Shown here: positions 48,872 to 57,224 of the stretch, one piece after another
Layout: the number at the start of each line of letters is the position of its first letter
Numbering within the stretch: position 1 is the stretch's first letter
Source of the DNA: a virus
IMG/VR virus record: IMGVR_UViG_3300022538_000539
Location: 1-64,000 of that record
DNA length: 64,000 bases
Strand: one strand, 5' to 3'
Notes under the pieces: generated by a model
The model's database searches: none
Told to the model about the DNA's origin: nothing
Seen by the model: the letters and a program-made list of their open reading frames with translations, nothing else
Translations under genes and position numbers: made by a program

Positions 48872-49192
48872 TTAACTTCCTTGAAATTCAAATGTATATT
48901 TTGGAAATATTTCTTCTAAGAATTCCTTTAAATATTGCAATTTAAAATATGGTTTCCAATCAGTTGATTTTAATGTATATATCACTAGTATTGTAGCAAC
49001 TTTGTGAAAAACTTTTATTCTATCGAATTGTACTTCTTTTATGTTTAGGTCAATATAATTAAGCATATTGTTCACTTCTTTGTCTTTATTTTTAGTTTCT
49101 CGTGTTTCCTGTGACTGACCATAAAGTTTCATCATTGCTTTATATACTCCTTGACTTACAATTAAACCATCTGGTTGAGGTTTATTTAACAT
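48872..49192 (-). CDS. Hypothetical protein, paralogue of 48535-48867
   Basis: A ~106-residue protein starting at ATG 49192, which overlaps the upstream gene. It shares its C-terminal ~60 residues with its downstream neighbour. The N-terminal part differs. Unknown function. Confidence 0.5.
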   Translation of the reverse strand: MLNKPQPDGLIVSQGVYKAMMKLYGQSQETRETKNKDKEVNNMLNYIDLNIKEVQFDRIKVFHKVATILVIYTLKSTDWKPYFKLQYLKEFLEEIFPKYTFEFQGS

Positions 49193-49685
49193 CTTTCTTA
49201 GCAACTCCTGCAACTCTTATTTGTACCCATTCTCCTGCTTTAGCATTATCTAGTGCTGTACCAACCCAAGAAGTTGTTTTACTAGTATCTGACACATCAT
49301 CCCAAATAATATAATCATAGTGTTGTCCACCAGCAGTAGTATCCCAATCATAAGTCCAATCAATATCAGCAGTATCTGAAGCAGTTTTATCCCATGGATA
49401 TTCAGGCATTTTATCTCCACATATAAATACATTGTCTACATGAAAAGCAATTAGTATTTGAGGATATTCTCTATGCAACCATTCCATAATCTTTTTTAAT
49501 TTCTCTTTTAAGTTTCCATTAGTTGCATTATTAATTGCAATTGTTTTATCTTTAGAAAAGAAAACTACATTATTATATGTTTTATTTTCAGTATCCAACA
49601 TCTGATAAATTGTAAATTTATCAAAAGGTAGATTATCAACAATACAACTAATAAGTTTTTCTAATAATTCTTTATTTCCCTTCAT
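49182..49685 (-). CDS. Hypothetical two-part protein
   Basis: A 167-residue protein. The first 95 residues look like its small neighbours (charged alpha/beta). The last ~70 residues are Asp/Thr/Gly-rich and low in lysine (DIDWTYDWDTTAGGQHYDY), a virion-like or lectin-like composition. The change in composition suggests a fused domain. Confidence 0.5.
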   Translation of the reverse strand: MKGNKELLEKLISCIVDNLPFDKFTIYQMLDTENKTYNNVVFFSKDKTIAINNATNGNLKEKLKKIMEWLHREYPQILIAFHVDNVFICGDKMPEYPWDKTASDTADIDWTYDWDTTAGGQHYDYIIWDDVSDTSKTTSWVGTALDNAKAGEWVQIRVAGVAKKDVK

Positions 49686-49809
49686 TGCACCAATCCTTTA
49701 AAAACTTTTTAATTGTTTTATTTAAATAAATATCAAGATACTTACACCATTTAGTGATTTTGCCTTTTACTTTTTTTCTTGAATAATACTTACAACTTGA
49801 ACATCTCAT
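49672..49809 (-). CDS. Small Cys-rich protein
   Basis: A 45-residue frame (MRCSSCKYYSRKKVKG ...) with CxxC and two further cysteines, possibly zinc-binding. It starts with an ATGA overlap with the upstream stop, and its end overlaps the next start. Packing supports translation. Confidence 0.5.
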   Translation of the reverse strand: MRCSSCKYYSRKKVKGKITKWCKYLDIYLNKTIKKFLKDWCNEGK

Positions 49810-50474
49810 AATTTTAATCCTATCTCCTTTAAAGCTTTTAGCCAAATTTCTCCATCATCCTTATCGCAACTAAATATTGTATTCATCATAGGATGAAACC
49901 AAGATGTTTTATTTGCTTGGTGAAAAATTATTCGTTCCATAAATTCATCTTTTTCAGTTGAAACTAATAAATCAAAAATACTAGAATATTTATCAAAATA
50001 TTTTCGTAAAGTATATTTAAAAAGAGCAGGAAAATCAAGTGTTTGCCTTAATACTCCAAAAAATATTCTTGTATAATTTCTAATATCCTTTTCTAATAAA
50101 TCTAAACTTATAAGAGTTGAAAAAAATAAATAATTTCTGAATTCTTCTTCTTTGTTTTCATTGGCATAGGGCAATACTAATTTTTTTTGGTGAGGATATT
50201 CTAATTCCTCATACACATCCAAACCTTTAGTTAAAAACCAATTCTCACAATAATCAACAATATTATTGGGATTATTTTTTCTATCAATAAAATAACTTAA
50301 TCTTACACCATCAGCATTGTGTATATACCACCCTGTAGTCAAATTATTAAATCTACCATCTATTAATAAATCATTTACAATATCTAATGTTTGATAATAT
50401 TGCTCTCTTTTATTATAATGTTGTTTTTTTATATAAAATCTTCCAAACAAATCTTTGGTACAAATACTTAACAT
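49806..50474 (-). CDS. Hypothetical protein
   Basis: A ~222-residue protein, aromatic-rich with helical and strand segments (FGRFYIKKQHYNKREQYYQTLDIVNDLLIDGRFNNL; FHPMMNTIFSCDKDDGEIWL). ATG 50474 is behind AGAGG and is preferred over 50492. It precedes a Cys-rich gene. No family recognised. Confidence 0.5.
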   Translation of the reverse strand: MLSICTKDLFGRFYIKKQHYNKREQYYQTLDIVNDLLIDGRFNNLTTGWYIHNADGVRLSYFIDRKNNPNNIVDYCENWFLTKGLDVYEELEYPHQKKLVLPYANENKEEEFRNYLFFSTLISLDLLEKDIRNYTRIFFGVLRQTLDFPALFKYTLRKYFDKYSSIFDLLVSTEKDEFMERIIFHQANKTSWFHPMMNTIFSCDKDDGEIWLKALKEIGLKL

Positions 50475-50713
50475 TTTTCCTCTTTTAAACATTTAGGAGT
50501 AACCATTCTTGGTTTTGCTTTTTCTATTTTTGTTATTTTAATCTCAATAGTATATTCTTTTATTGGTGGCATTGGTACATAAACATCGTATTCTATATCT
50601 TGTTCACAATAAAGTGGACAATTGAATTCATGATTTCCTGCTGTATCTAAATTACAACAAGTACACATATCAATAAACTGATATTCTTTTCCATCTGTCG
50701 TTGTAATTTTCAT
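50468..50713 (-). CDS. Small Cys-rich protein
   Basis: An 81-residue protein with cysteine clusters (MCTCCNLDTAG, NCPLYC) and later strands. Possible zinc-binding accessory. A strong SD AAAGGAGG precedes ATG. It overlaps the methyltransferase gene by four bases. Confidence 0.5.
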   Translation of the reverse strand: MKITTTDGKEYQFIDMCTCCNLDTAGNHEFNCPLYCEQDIEYDVYVPMPPIKEYTIEIKITKIEKAKPRMVTPKCLKEEKC

Positions 50714-51288
50714 TTTACCTCCTTTTCAATTATATTTTTTTTAATTATTATTTGATATTTTTTTTCTAAAATTTCATATTGATTTTTAAAACAAGCTAAA
50801 AAAGAATCAATTCCCAATTTAGGTCTTTCTATTTCACTTTCTCCACCATACCATTTATAATCATCAAAAATAATTAACCCTCCTTGTTTTAATAAAAACC
50901 AAGATAACACAGCATCTGATAAAACATCACAAGCTATATGAGAGCCATCAATATAAATAACATCAAAAAATTGTTCCCATCTATTTGTTCTTAAAATATC
51001 AATAGAACGACCAATTAATAAATGAACTCTATCTTTCCATAATTTTGTATTCTGAATAAACTTTTCTTTTAATCTAGACAAATCCATGCCTTTATGCTCT
51101 GCTCCACCCTCAAAGGTATCAATTGCAAATACTTGTGCTTTTGAAAAATTCTTTAATATCCAACAAGTAGCCATTCCTTCAAAACAACCAATTTCTAAAT
51201 AATTAAATTCTTTATTTTTATAAATAGGAATTAAAAATCTTTTAAAATTACTTTTTGCTGTAATTTTAAACCAATTTTGTGTATACAT
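50710..51288 (-). CDS. Class I SAM-dependent methyltransferase (Methyltransf_24-like)
   Basis: A 192-residue Rossmann enzyme: NYLEIGCFEGMATCWIL (motif I), VFAIDTFEGG, VIYIDGSHIACDV and LIIFDDYKWYGG. The IDGSH motif points to the macrocin/TylF-like O-methyltransferase group, often acting on sugars. It lies in a block with glycosyltransferases. Confidence 0.75.
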   Translation of the reverse strand: MYTQNWFKITAKSNFKRFLIPIYKNKEFNYLEIGCFEGMATCWILKNFSKAQVFAIDTFEGGAEHKGMDLSRLKEKFIQNTKLWKDRVHLLIGRSIDILRTNRWEQFFDVIYIDGSHIACDVLSDAVLSWFLLKQGGLIIFDDYKWYGGESEIERPKLGIDSFLACFKNQYEILEKKYQIIIKKNIIEKEVK

Positions 51289-51293
51289 AATAA

Positions 51294-51965
51294 TTATTTA
51301 CCTTTTCTAATTTTCAAAAATAAAGTAATAAATGGAATATCAGCATATGCCTGTCCTAAATCATTTGTTTTTCTTATTTCTATATTAAGACCAAAACAGA
51401 GCTTATCAATTTTTTCTCTATTATAGATTCTCATATAAGAGTTATCCGTTTCTGAATATTCCTTACTTTGTTTAGAATTATATTCGGTTGTCAGAAGCAA
51501 TAAACCATTAGGTTTCAAAACTCTCATCATTTCTGATATAGCTCCAAAATCATTATCAATATGTTCAATTGTAGAAATTGACAATACTTTATCAAAACTA
51601 TTATCACTATATTGGAGATTACAAACATCTGCTATTTCAGCACTAACTTTGCCTTGAGATTTTATTTCAACTTGTCTCATCCATTCTTCAGGAGAAGTCA
51701 ATTTAGATTGTTTATAATATGTTCTTTTTGCCCAAGCCATATTATCAGTTGTTATTACTGACTTAACTAATGGTGCTAAAAATATACTAAAATAACTTTG
51801 AAGTGCTCCTGTATCTAAAACTACATCCTTTGGTTTAAATTCTCCATATTCAAGAATTTGTTCAAAATCCCAGCCACGAAAATTAGACAAATAAACCTTA
51901 TCACCATCAAAAATCTTATCTAAATAATTAATAATTTCATTACTTTTAATTATAGTTTTACTCAT
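51294..51965 (-). CDS. Class I SAM-dependent methyltransferase (Methyltransf_11-like)
   Basis: A 223-residue protein with DVVLDTGALQSYFSIFLAP (motif I), ADVCNLQYSDNSFDKVLSISTIEHI (motifs II/III) and MMRVLKPNGLLLLTTEY, the standard Methyltransf_11 series. The substrate is unknown; a sugar or glycan is suggested by its neighbours. Its start overlaps the upstream glycosyltransferase stop. Confidence 0.75.
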   Translation of the reverse strand: MSKTIIKSNEIINYLDKIFDGDKVYLSNFRGWDFEQILEYGEFKPKDVVLDTGALQSYFSIFLAPLVKSVITTDNMAWAKRTYYKQSKLTSPEEWMRQVEIKSQGKVSAEIADVCNLQYSDNSFDKVLSISTIEHIDNDFGAISEMMRVLKPNGLLLLTTEYNSKQSKEYSETDNSYMRIYNREKIDKLCFGLNIEIRKTNDLGQAYADIPFITLFLKIRKGK

Positions 51966-52600
51966 ACTGGTTGTCTGCCTACATATTTCTTTAAATCTGG
52001 ACTAGCTAATAAATCTGGAATTGGTTGTCCTGGATAATATCTAGCATATCTTCCTTTTGCATCTAATGCCCAACCATAATGAAAAATTATAGCATTAGGA
52101 ACAAGTGTATATTCAGATATAGGACGAGGATTACCAACCTTATAAACAATTTCATGGATTACATTTTTCCAATAATAACCCAATCCTAATCTTATAGCTC
52201 TGCCTTGAGTATCTGGAAATAATTTGTATTTAAAATGTTTTGTATCTCCAAAAAATTCTATTCTTGGAAAAACTAAAAATTCATTCTTTTTATTATTCAT
52301 AAACAATTTTGCTTCTTCAATTCCCTCTTTAAACATACACTCATCAGCATCGAGCATAAAAAGCCAATCATAACCTTTCTCTTCTGCTTTTTTAACACAA
52401 TAAGTTCTTGCTTCGCCAAAATTATTATTCCATGGTCTATTAAATACTTCTGCTCCATATCCTTGTGAAATTTCAACTGTTTTATCAGTAGATTCTGCAT
52501 CAATTACTATAAAATGTTCAAAACAAGGAGCAATAATTGGTAGATGTCGTTTTAACATAAATTCCTCATTCTTTGTTATCATTCCAAGTACTATTTTCAT
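51962..52600 (-). CDS. Glycosyltransferase family 2-like
   Basis: A 212-residue GT-A enzyme: GMITKNEEFMLKRHLP, FIVIDAESTDKTVEI, ARTYCVKKAEEKGYDWLFMLDADE with a metal-binding Asp-x-Asp-like DADE. It belongs to the GT2 group that includes Kdo/heptose and glucosyl transferases. ATGA-type overlaps with both neighbours imply one translational unit. Confidence 0.8.
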   Translation of the reverse strand: MKIVLGMITKNEEFMLKRHLPIIAPCFEHFIVIDAESTDKTVEISQGYGAEVFNRPWNNNFGEARTYCVKKAEEKGYDWLFMLDADECMFKEGIEEAKLFMNNKKNEFLVFPRIEFFGDTKHFKYKLFPDTQGRAIRLGLGYYWKNVIHEIVYKVGNPRPISEYTLVPNAIIFHYGWALDAKGRYARYYPGQPIPDLLASPDLKKYVGRQPV

Positions 52601-53694
52601 TTAATTGCCTCCAATTTCTTTAAAATATCATCTCCAACTACTTTCATATTTAATTTATTTTTAACAAAATCTTGAGCTAATTTACCTTTTTGAATAGTTA
52701 ATTTTCTGTTAGAATACGCTTCCCACATACTAATTGCTAAATTACTATCATTAGGTTCTGCCCACAATTGAGAAGAATTATACCACTGAATATGTTCCAT
52801 TCCAAATACATTAATTAATTTATATTCAAGCAACCAAGAATTTTTATTATTAAGAAATTTATGAATACCACCAAAATTAGTAGATATAATAGGAGTAGCA
52901 ACTGACATAGCTTCCATTTGTGGATAACCCCAACCTTCTCCTCTGTGAGGAGCAACAAAACAATTACCTGTTTTATGTAATCTCATAATATCATAAGTAC
53001 TTAATTCTTCAAGAAATAAAAATATTTTAGGATAATGTTTTAAATTTAATTCTTCTTTCCATTTATAAATATTATCCTTAATTGTTTTTGTTCCATCTTT
53101 TAAAAAATTACTTTGATAAACTTTCAATAACAAAGCAACATCATTTTTATTCGCAAAAGTTTTCCAATAAGTTTTGAGTAGCATTTTAGGATTTTTTCTT
53201 TCTGTCCACTCAAATATAGAATAAAAAAGAAAACCTTTAAATCCCTTAATTTTAATAGGTTTATATTCATTTTTGATTTCAATAGGTTGTTTAATAACTT
53301 TAATAGGAACAATAACACCACTATCTTTAAAAGTATTAGCAGAAACATGAGAAGAAGTCCAAATCTCACTCATCTTGTTCATACAATCTACCCAATATTT
53401 ATCCACCCCTAATACTTCCCAAAATAACATTCCAATATTATATTTATTTTTTTCTCTTGCAAAAATTGCATATTCAGGTGTAAACATTATTATTTTAATA
53501 TCATAATTAAGTTTCTTATTTGCTAATTTTTTTGCTTGTTTTGCACCTTCATCTAAATTATCCATTTCTGCACGAATAAGTGCAACTTCTGTTGTTACAT
53601 TGATACCAGCTTCTAACATAGCTTGAAGTAAACTTCTTGCTGCTCGACCATAACCACTATAACTAAGAAACCAAGATGTAAATTTTATATTCAT
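52597..53694 (-). CDS. Glycosyltransferase family 4-like
   Basis: A 365-residue GT-B enzyme. The N-terminus reads FTSWFLSYSGYGRAARSLLQAMLEAG. The C-terminal donor-binding part has FVAPHRGEGWGYPQMEAMSVATPIISTNFGG, where EGWGYPQMEA is the E-x7-E motif. It has overlapping starts with neighbours on both sides. Confidence 0.8.
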   Translation of the reverse strand: MNIKFTSWFLSYSGYGRAARSLLQAMLEAGINVTTEVALIRAEMDNLDEGAKQAKKLANKKLNYDIKIIMFTPEYAIFAREKNKYNIGMLFWEVLGVDKYWVDCMNKMSEIWTSSHVSANTFKDSGVIVPIKVIKQPIEIKNEYKPIKIKGFKGFLFYSIFEWTERKNPKMLLKTYWKTFANKNDVALLLKVYQSNFLKDGTKTIKDNIYKWKEELNLKHYPKIFLFLEELSTYDIMRLHKTGNCFVAPHRGEGWGYPQMEAMSVATPIISTNFGGIHKFLNNKNSWLLEYKLINVFGMEHIQWYNSSQLWAEPNDSNLAISMWEAYSNRKLTIQKGKLAQDFVKNKLNMKVVGDDILKKLEAIK

Positions 53695-54947
53695 ACTTTT
53701 TCTACCTCTAACAAATCATTGATTGTATTGTAAGTAATCTGTTTAATATTATTGTTAGCTAAATTTATTTTTGTATGTTTAAATTCTTTTTTTATTTTTC
53801 CAAAAAATCCTTTCATATAATTTTTCCACACATATTCCATATCCCATTTTTTAGCAGTTTTTAAACACCCCTCTTTGTAATAATCAGGATTTCTTTTTAA
53901 ATTTAAATAAACAATTTCCATTTTTCTAATTATATCATCAATGTCTGGTTTTTTTCTCCAACTTCCATAATATGTCATATGTATATCTTTTGTTTTTACT
54001 AACTCACCATTTATACCCGGTTCTACAATATCAGGCATTGAACTAAAATTAGTAGCAATAACAGGAGTACCTGCTGATATACTTTCTATAAGAGGAACTC
54101 CAAATCCTTCTCCACTTGAACAATTCATTAAACAATCTATTACATTATAAATTTTATTTACTTCTACTTGGGATAAACCAATAAGACATTGCCATTTATC
54201 TATTACTGTTACATACTCATCTAATTTAAGAGTTTTTACATAATCTCTAATAGGAATACAAGGCATTCCAAGACGAATATCATTTGTGTGTATAAATAAT
54301 CTAACATTAGGATATTTTTTAACAAATTGTTTAAAAGCAAGTAACTGACTTCCAAATTCTTTTCTATCTTCATAATCTAAATTTGCTGCTACTATTCCAA
54401 ATACAAAATTTCTTTTATTAAAACCTAAAGTTGTTTTTTTATTTTCTATATTAATAGGTTTAAAAATAGTACTATCAACACCAAAAGGCAAATAAGTTGC
54501 ATTAATTCCTACTTTCTTAAGTTCTTTAATAGCAAATTTACTATAAGATACAGGTTTCCAACAACCTCGTAAATTATGATAGACAAATCTACTTACAGGT
54601 TGATGGTCTACTGGAAAAATTGCTATCCATTTATTTGGAAATCTTTCTCCATAATTTCTAAGAACAAAAACATCACAATGAGTAATAATAATATCACAAT
54701 TAAATCTTTTAAAATAATAATCAATTATATCTTGACAATGATTCTGATATCCTGTAGGCAAAACTACAATAGGATAAAATTTATTTCTATATTTAAGAGA
54801 ATAAGTAAGTGACGCTTCATTCAAACCATAATTAGAAGCCCAAATTACTTCATGATTATTTTGTAATAATTTTACTGCCAATAATGTTCCTTGAACAGAA
54901 TATCCAGTATGACAAAAAGGTGCTGTAGTTTGAAGTAATATTTTCAT
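53691..54947 (-). CDS. Glycosyltransferase family 4-like
   Basis: A 418-residue GT-B enzyme paralogous to that at 40680-41843; the two share FCHTGYSVQGTLLA/FCPSGYGVQTNLFA, FPVDHQPVS/FPIDHTPAS, FGIVAANLDYEDRKEF and EGFGVPLIESISAGTPVI. The last ~35 residues are an added basic tail. It overlaps the bL27 start by one base (TAATG-like), so bL27 and glycan genes are translated from one message. Confidence 0.8.
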   Translation of the reverse strand: MKILLQTTAPFCHTGYSVQGTLLAVKLLQNNHEVIWASNYGLNEASLTYSLKYRNKFYPIVVLPTGYQNHCQDIIDYYFKRFNCDIIITHCDVFVLRNYGERFPNKWIAIFPVDHQPVSRFVYHNLRGCWKPVSYSKFAIKELKKVGINATYLPFGVDSTIFKPINIENKKTTLGFNKRNFVFGIVAANLDYEDRKEFGSQLLAFKQFVKKYPNVRLFIHTNDIRLGMPCIPIRDYVKTLKLDEYVTVIDKWQCLIGLSQVEVNKIYNVIDCLMNCSSGEGFGVPLIESISAGTPVIATNFSSMPDIVEPGINGELVKTKDIHMTYYGSWRKKPDIDDIIRKMEIVYLNLKRNPDYYKEGCLKTAKKWDMEYVWKNYMKGFFGKIKKEFKHTKINLANNNIKQITYNTINDLLEVEKV

Positions 54948-55207
54948 TATTCCCCTTCTTTTAATACATTTATACTTTTTTTTATTTTAGATAATTGTTT
55001 AAAAAATACAGTTCCTGAAACTTTAGCAAAAAGTGTAAAATCTCTTCCTCTTCCTACATTTAATCCAGCTTTATAATGACTACCTCTTTGTCTGATAAGA
55101 ATTTCTCCACCATTTACAAATTGTCCACTAGAATGTTTTATTCCTAAACGCTTTGAACTGCTTTCTCTTCCATTGCGTGATGTACTTTTGCCTCTTGTTT
55201 TTGCCAT
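54947..55207 (-). CDS. rpmA: Ribosomal protein bL27 (phage-encoded)
   Basis: An 86-residue basic protein matching bL27 along its length: STSRNGRESSSKRLGIK near the start, then GEILIRQRGSHYKAGLNVGRGRDFTLFAK and a variable C-terminus. bL27 sits by the ribosomal peptidyl-transferase centre and its N-terminal tail reaches the tRNA acceptor ends. In Firmicutes the host protein carries an N-terminal extension removed by the protease Prp; here the chain starts directly near the mature end (MAKTRGKST). It sits in the glycosyltransferase operon, a position without ribosomal neighbours. SD AAAGGAA. Confidence 0.88.
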   Translation of the reverse strand: MAKTRGKSTSRNGRESSSKRLGIKHSSGQFVNGGEILIRQRGSHYKAGLNVGRGRDFTLFAKVSGTVFFKQLSKIKKSINVLKEGE

Positions 55208-55336
55208 TTATTTTTCCTTTATAAATTTTGCATAAAAATAATCTTCTACAAACATATATAATAATACTGAAATTGTTATTGTAAGCCATCCAAATAAAAT
55301 ACCAGCAAACATCCACCAAAATTCATTCCAATTCAT
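55208..55336 (-). CDS. Small single-span membrane protein
   Basis: A 42-residue frame, Trp-rich at the N-terminus, with one span (FAGILFGWLTITISVLLYMFV) and a basic end. It begins one base inside the upstream stop and ends directly before bL27. SD GGAAG. Unknown function. Confidence 0.5.
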   Translation of the reverse strand: MNWNEFWWMFAGILFGWLTITISVLLYMFVEDYFYAKFIKEK

Positions 55337-55893
55337 TATTTTACTTCCTTTCTTAATTTTAATATTACAAATGGTTTTCTTACACTAGTATTAAATCGTT
55401 CTGCACTTTCAAGTGCTAATTTTATTCTATCTTCAGATTTTAAAGAAGCATTCTTTGTAGAATAAAGACTACCCAAAGCAATATCTGCTCCACAACCAAC
55501 ACTAATAAAGTTATCAACCATTTCACCAACTTGATAATCACTATCAATAATAAATAATCTACCTTTAAAACCAACCAAAAATGTTCCACCTTTTTCTGCT
55601 TTATTCTTTTCTTGTGCAAAACCACCTTCTTTTAAACATTTTCTTACTTTATTTATAAATGTAGTCACCATGTAATTGTATAAATCTGTATCACCATAAA
55701 ACTTAGGTGGTGTAAAACCATATCTTAAAAGTTGTCCCATTCTAAAACTGCCAGTAAATCCCATAATATAACCTTCATTTATAAATATTTTTTCATCTGC
55801 CCTAACAAATAAACTATATCCACTAATTCCTGCACTATCACCACCCATATAAATATCACCATTCTTATCTAATAATCCCACTATACAAGTCAT
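55336..55893 (-). CDS. Proteasome-beta/HslV-like Ntn hydrolase
   Basis: A 185-residue protein starting MTCIVGLLDKNGDIYMGGDSAG; removal of Met would expose Thr2, the N-terminal nucleophile of this superfamily. GGDSAG supplies the Asp and VRADEKIF the Lys of the active site, followed by MGFTGSFRMGQLL. Such proteins occur in some large phages; they may act as proteases or structural hydrolases. SD GGAGGAG. Confidence 0.75.
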   Translation of the reverse strand: MTCIVGLLDKNGDIYMGGDSAGISGYSLFVRADEKIFINEGYIMGFTGSFRMGQLLRYGFTPPKFYGDTDLYNYMVTTFINKVRKCLKEGGFAQEKNKAEKGGTFLVGFKGRLFIIDSDYQVGEMVDNFISVGCGADIALGSLYSTKNASLKSEDRIKLALESAERFNTSVRKPFVILKLRKEVK

Positions 55894-56202
55894 TTACTCC
55901 TCCTCTATAATAATTAAAAAATTAATAGGATAATTCTTAAAGGTAATTCTCATTACAGGTATCTTTTCTGTATCAATAGCATGTTTAACTAAATTTTTAA
56001 GGTCTTCTAATTTAATACTAATACTTTTCTTACTAGTAAATTTATCCTGTATGAGTAATTTATTAGTTCTTACATCTTCTTTGTATCCAGAAAAAGCACC
56101 ACTACCTGCTTGTTTTTTGCCTTTGTATTTTTTAGCAGTTTTATTTTCTTGGTCTTTATAATCTTTAGTCATCATCCAACGAGGATATTTCATTTTTTTC
56201 AT
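55894..56202 (-). CDS. Small PD-(D/E)XK-like nuclease family protein
   Basis: A 102-residue basic protein containing GSGAFSGYKEDVRTNKLLIQDKFTSKKSISIKLEDLKN, the pattern of a small phage nuclease family in which DVR...LIExK carries the active site. Here the Glu is replaced by Gln (LIQDK), so activity is uncertain. It overlaps the upstream gene by four bases. Confidence 0.5.
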   Translation of the reverse strand: MKKMKYPRWMMTKDYKDQENKTAKKYKGKKQAGSGAFSGYKEDVRTNKLLIQDKFTSKKSISIKLEDLKNLVKHAIDTEKIPVMRITFKNYPINFLIIIEEE

Positions 56203-56549
56203 ATTATAACTCCTCTTTTTAATTCACAATGATATATCATTTTTGAATCCATACTAAAAATCATAATTTTAAATGGAACATCCCAATAATTTTTACTCAA
56301 TATTTCTAATATATATTTCATTTTATTATCCTCATTTGAACCAGAATAATAATACTTTTTTACTTCAAAATCTATATATATTATATTCCCATCATCAACC
56401 ATTCCTATTTTATTTATTAATTTCATATTTAAAGAAAGGAAAGTTAAAAAATTTGCTATTTCCTTTCTTCTTTTTTTCACTACTTTATATACCATAAATT
56501 CGCTATTAATAGTATGAGTATATACTGATTGTTTTTTCATTCTATTCAT
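56199..56549 (-). CDS. Small hypothetical protein, paralogue group A
   Basis: A 116-residue protein. Its layout (YKVVKKRRKEIANFLTFLSLNMKLI, then two strands and ILEILSKNYWDVPFKIMI) is repeated in the proteins at 56542-56802 and 56802-57140, so three tandem copies exist. Unknown function; possibly rapidly evolving host-interaction proteins. Confidence 0.5.
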   Translation of the reverse strand: MNRMKKQSVYTHTINSEFMVYKVVKKRRKEIANFLTFLSLNMKLINKIGMVDDGNIIYIDFEVKKYYYSGSNEDNKMKYILEILSKNYWDVPFKIMIFSMDSKMIYHCELKRGVII

Positions 56550-56802
56550 ATTCTCTTAAAAGCATCCAATTATTATCATAAATTTTAATATTAAGAGGAA
56601 TTTCCTTATATTTATGTTGCAATATTTGTGCTACTTTTTTTATTCTATTCCCATCATAAAGAATAAATTTATCTATCATAAAATGTATATATGTATTATT
56701 ACCACTAGTAGTCATTTTTGTTTCCATAATTAATTTATCATTAGAAACAATTAAATGTAAAAAATTTTTTATTTCGTTTCTTTTTTCTTTTATTTTTTTC
56801 AT
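56542..56802 (-). CDS. Small hypothetical protein, paralogue group A
   Basis: An 86-residue short member of the same family (EKRNEIKNFLHLIVSNDKLI ... VAQILQHKYKEIPLNIKIYD). It overlaps the neighbours on both sides. Unknown function. Confidence 0.5.
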   Translation of the reverse strand: MKKIKEKRNEIKNFLHLIVSNDKLIMETKMTTSGNNTYIHFMIDKFILYDGNRIKKVAQILQHKYKEIPLNIKIYDNNWMLLREYE

Positions 56803-57140
56803 TATCTTCTATCAAAACTGCTAAAACTTTCATATTGATTACCTTTTGTATTCTGAATGTGAATTATAAAAAAAATATTATTATACTTTTCATAAAGTAT
56901 ATTTCCTACTTGTTTTATTTTATTACTCAATATGCTATTGTAATTATTCATACTAAATACAATTAAAATATATTTCTCTCTATTGTGCATCAATATATTC
57001 TTTATTGATTTCATATTGCGAGAAATCAAAACTAAAAAATTTGCTATTTCTTCTTTGTTTTCTTTTGTTATTTTGTATATTAAAAATCCATCACTAACAC
57101 TATCATTATATACGAATTGTTTTTTCACTTTATTCATCAA
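56802..57140 (-). CDS. Small hypothetical protein, paralogue group A
   Basis: A 112-residue member of the same family (YKITKENKEEIANFLVLISRNMKSI ... VGNILYEKYNNIFFIIHIQ). It shares MNKVKKQFVYNDSVS with MNRMKKQSVYTHTIN of the 56199-56549 copy. Unknown function. Confidence 0.5.
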   Translation of the reverse strand: MMNKVKKQFVYNDSVSDGFLIYKITKENKEEIANFLVLISRNMKSIKNILMHNREKYILIVFSMNNYNSILSNKIKQVGNILYEKYNNIFFIIHIQNTKGNQYESFSSFDRR

Positions 57141-57146
57141 CTTTCA

Positions 57147-57224
57147 TTATTGAAATAGTAAAATAATTTGTACTATTAAACAAATAAAAATAAGTATTCC
57201 TATTTTAACTAAATCTATTTCCAT
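57147..57224 (-). CDS. Possible membrane microprotein
   Basis: A 25-residue frame with a single hydrophobic span (VKIGILIFICLIVQIILLF). Its ATG overlaps the recA stop (TAATG) and an AAGGA lies upstream. It is tiny, so support is limited. Confidence 0.35.
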   Translation of the reverse strand: MEIDLVKIGILIFICLIVQIILLFQ

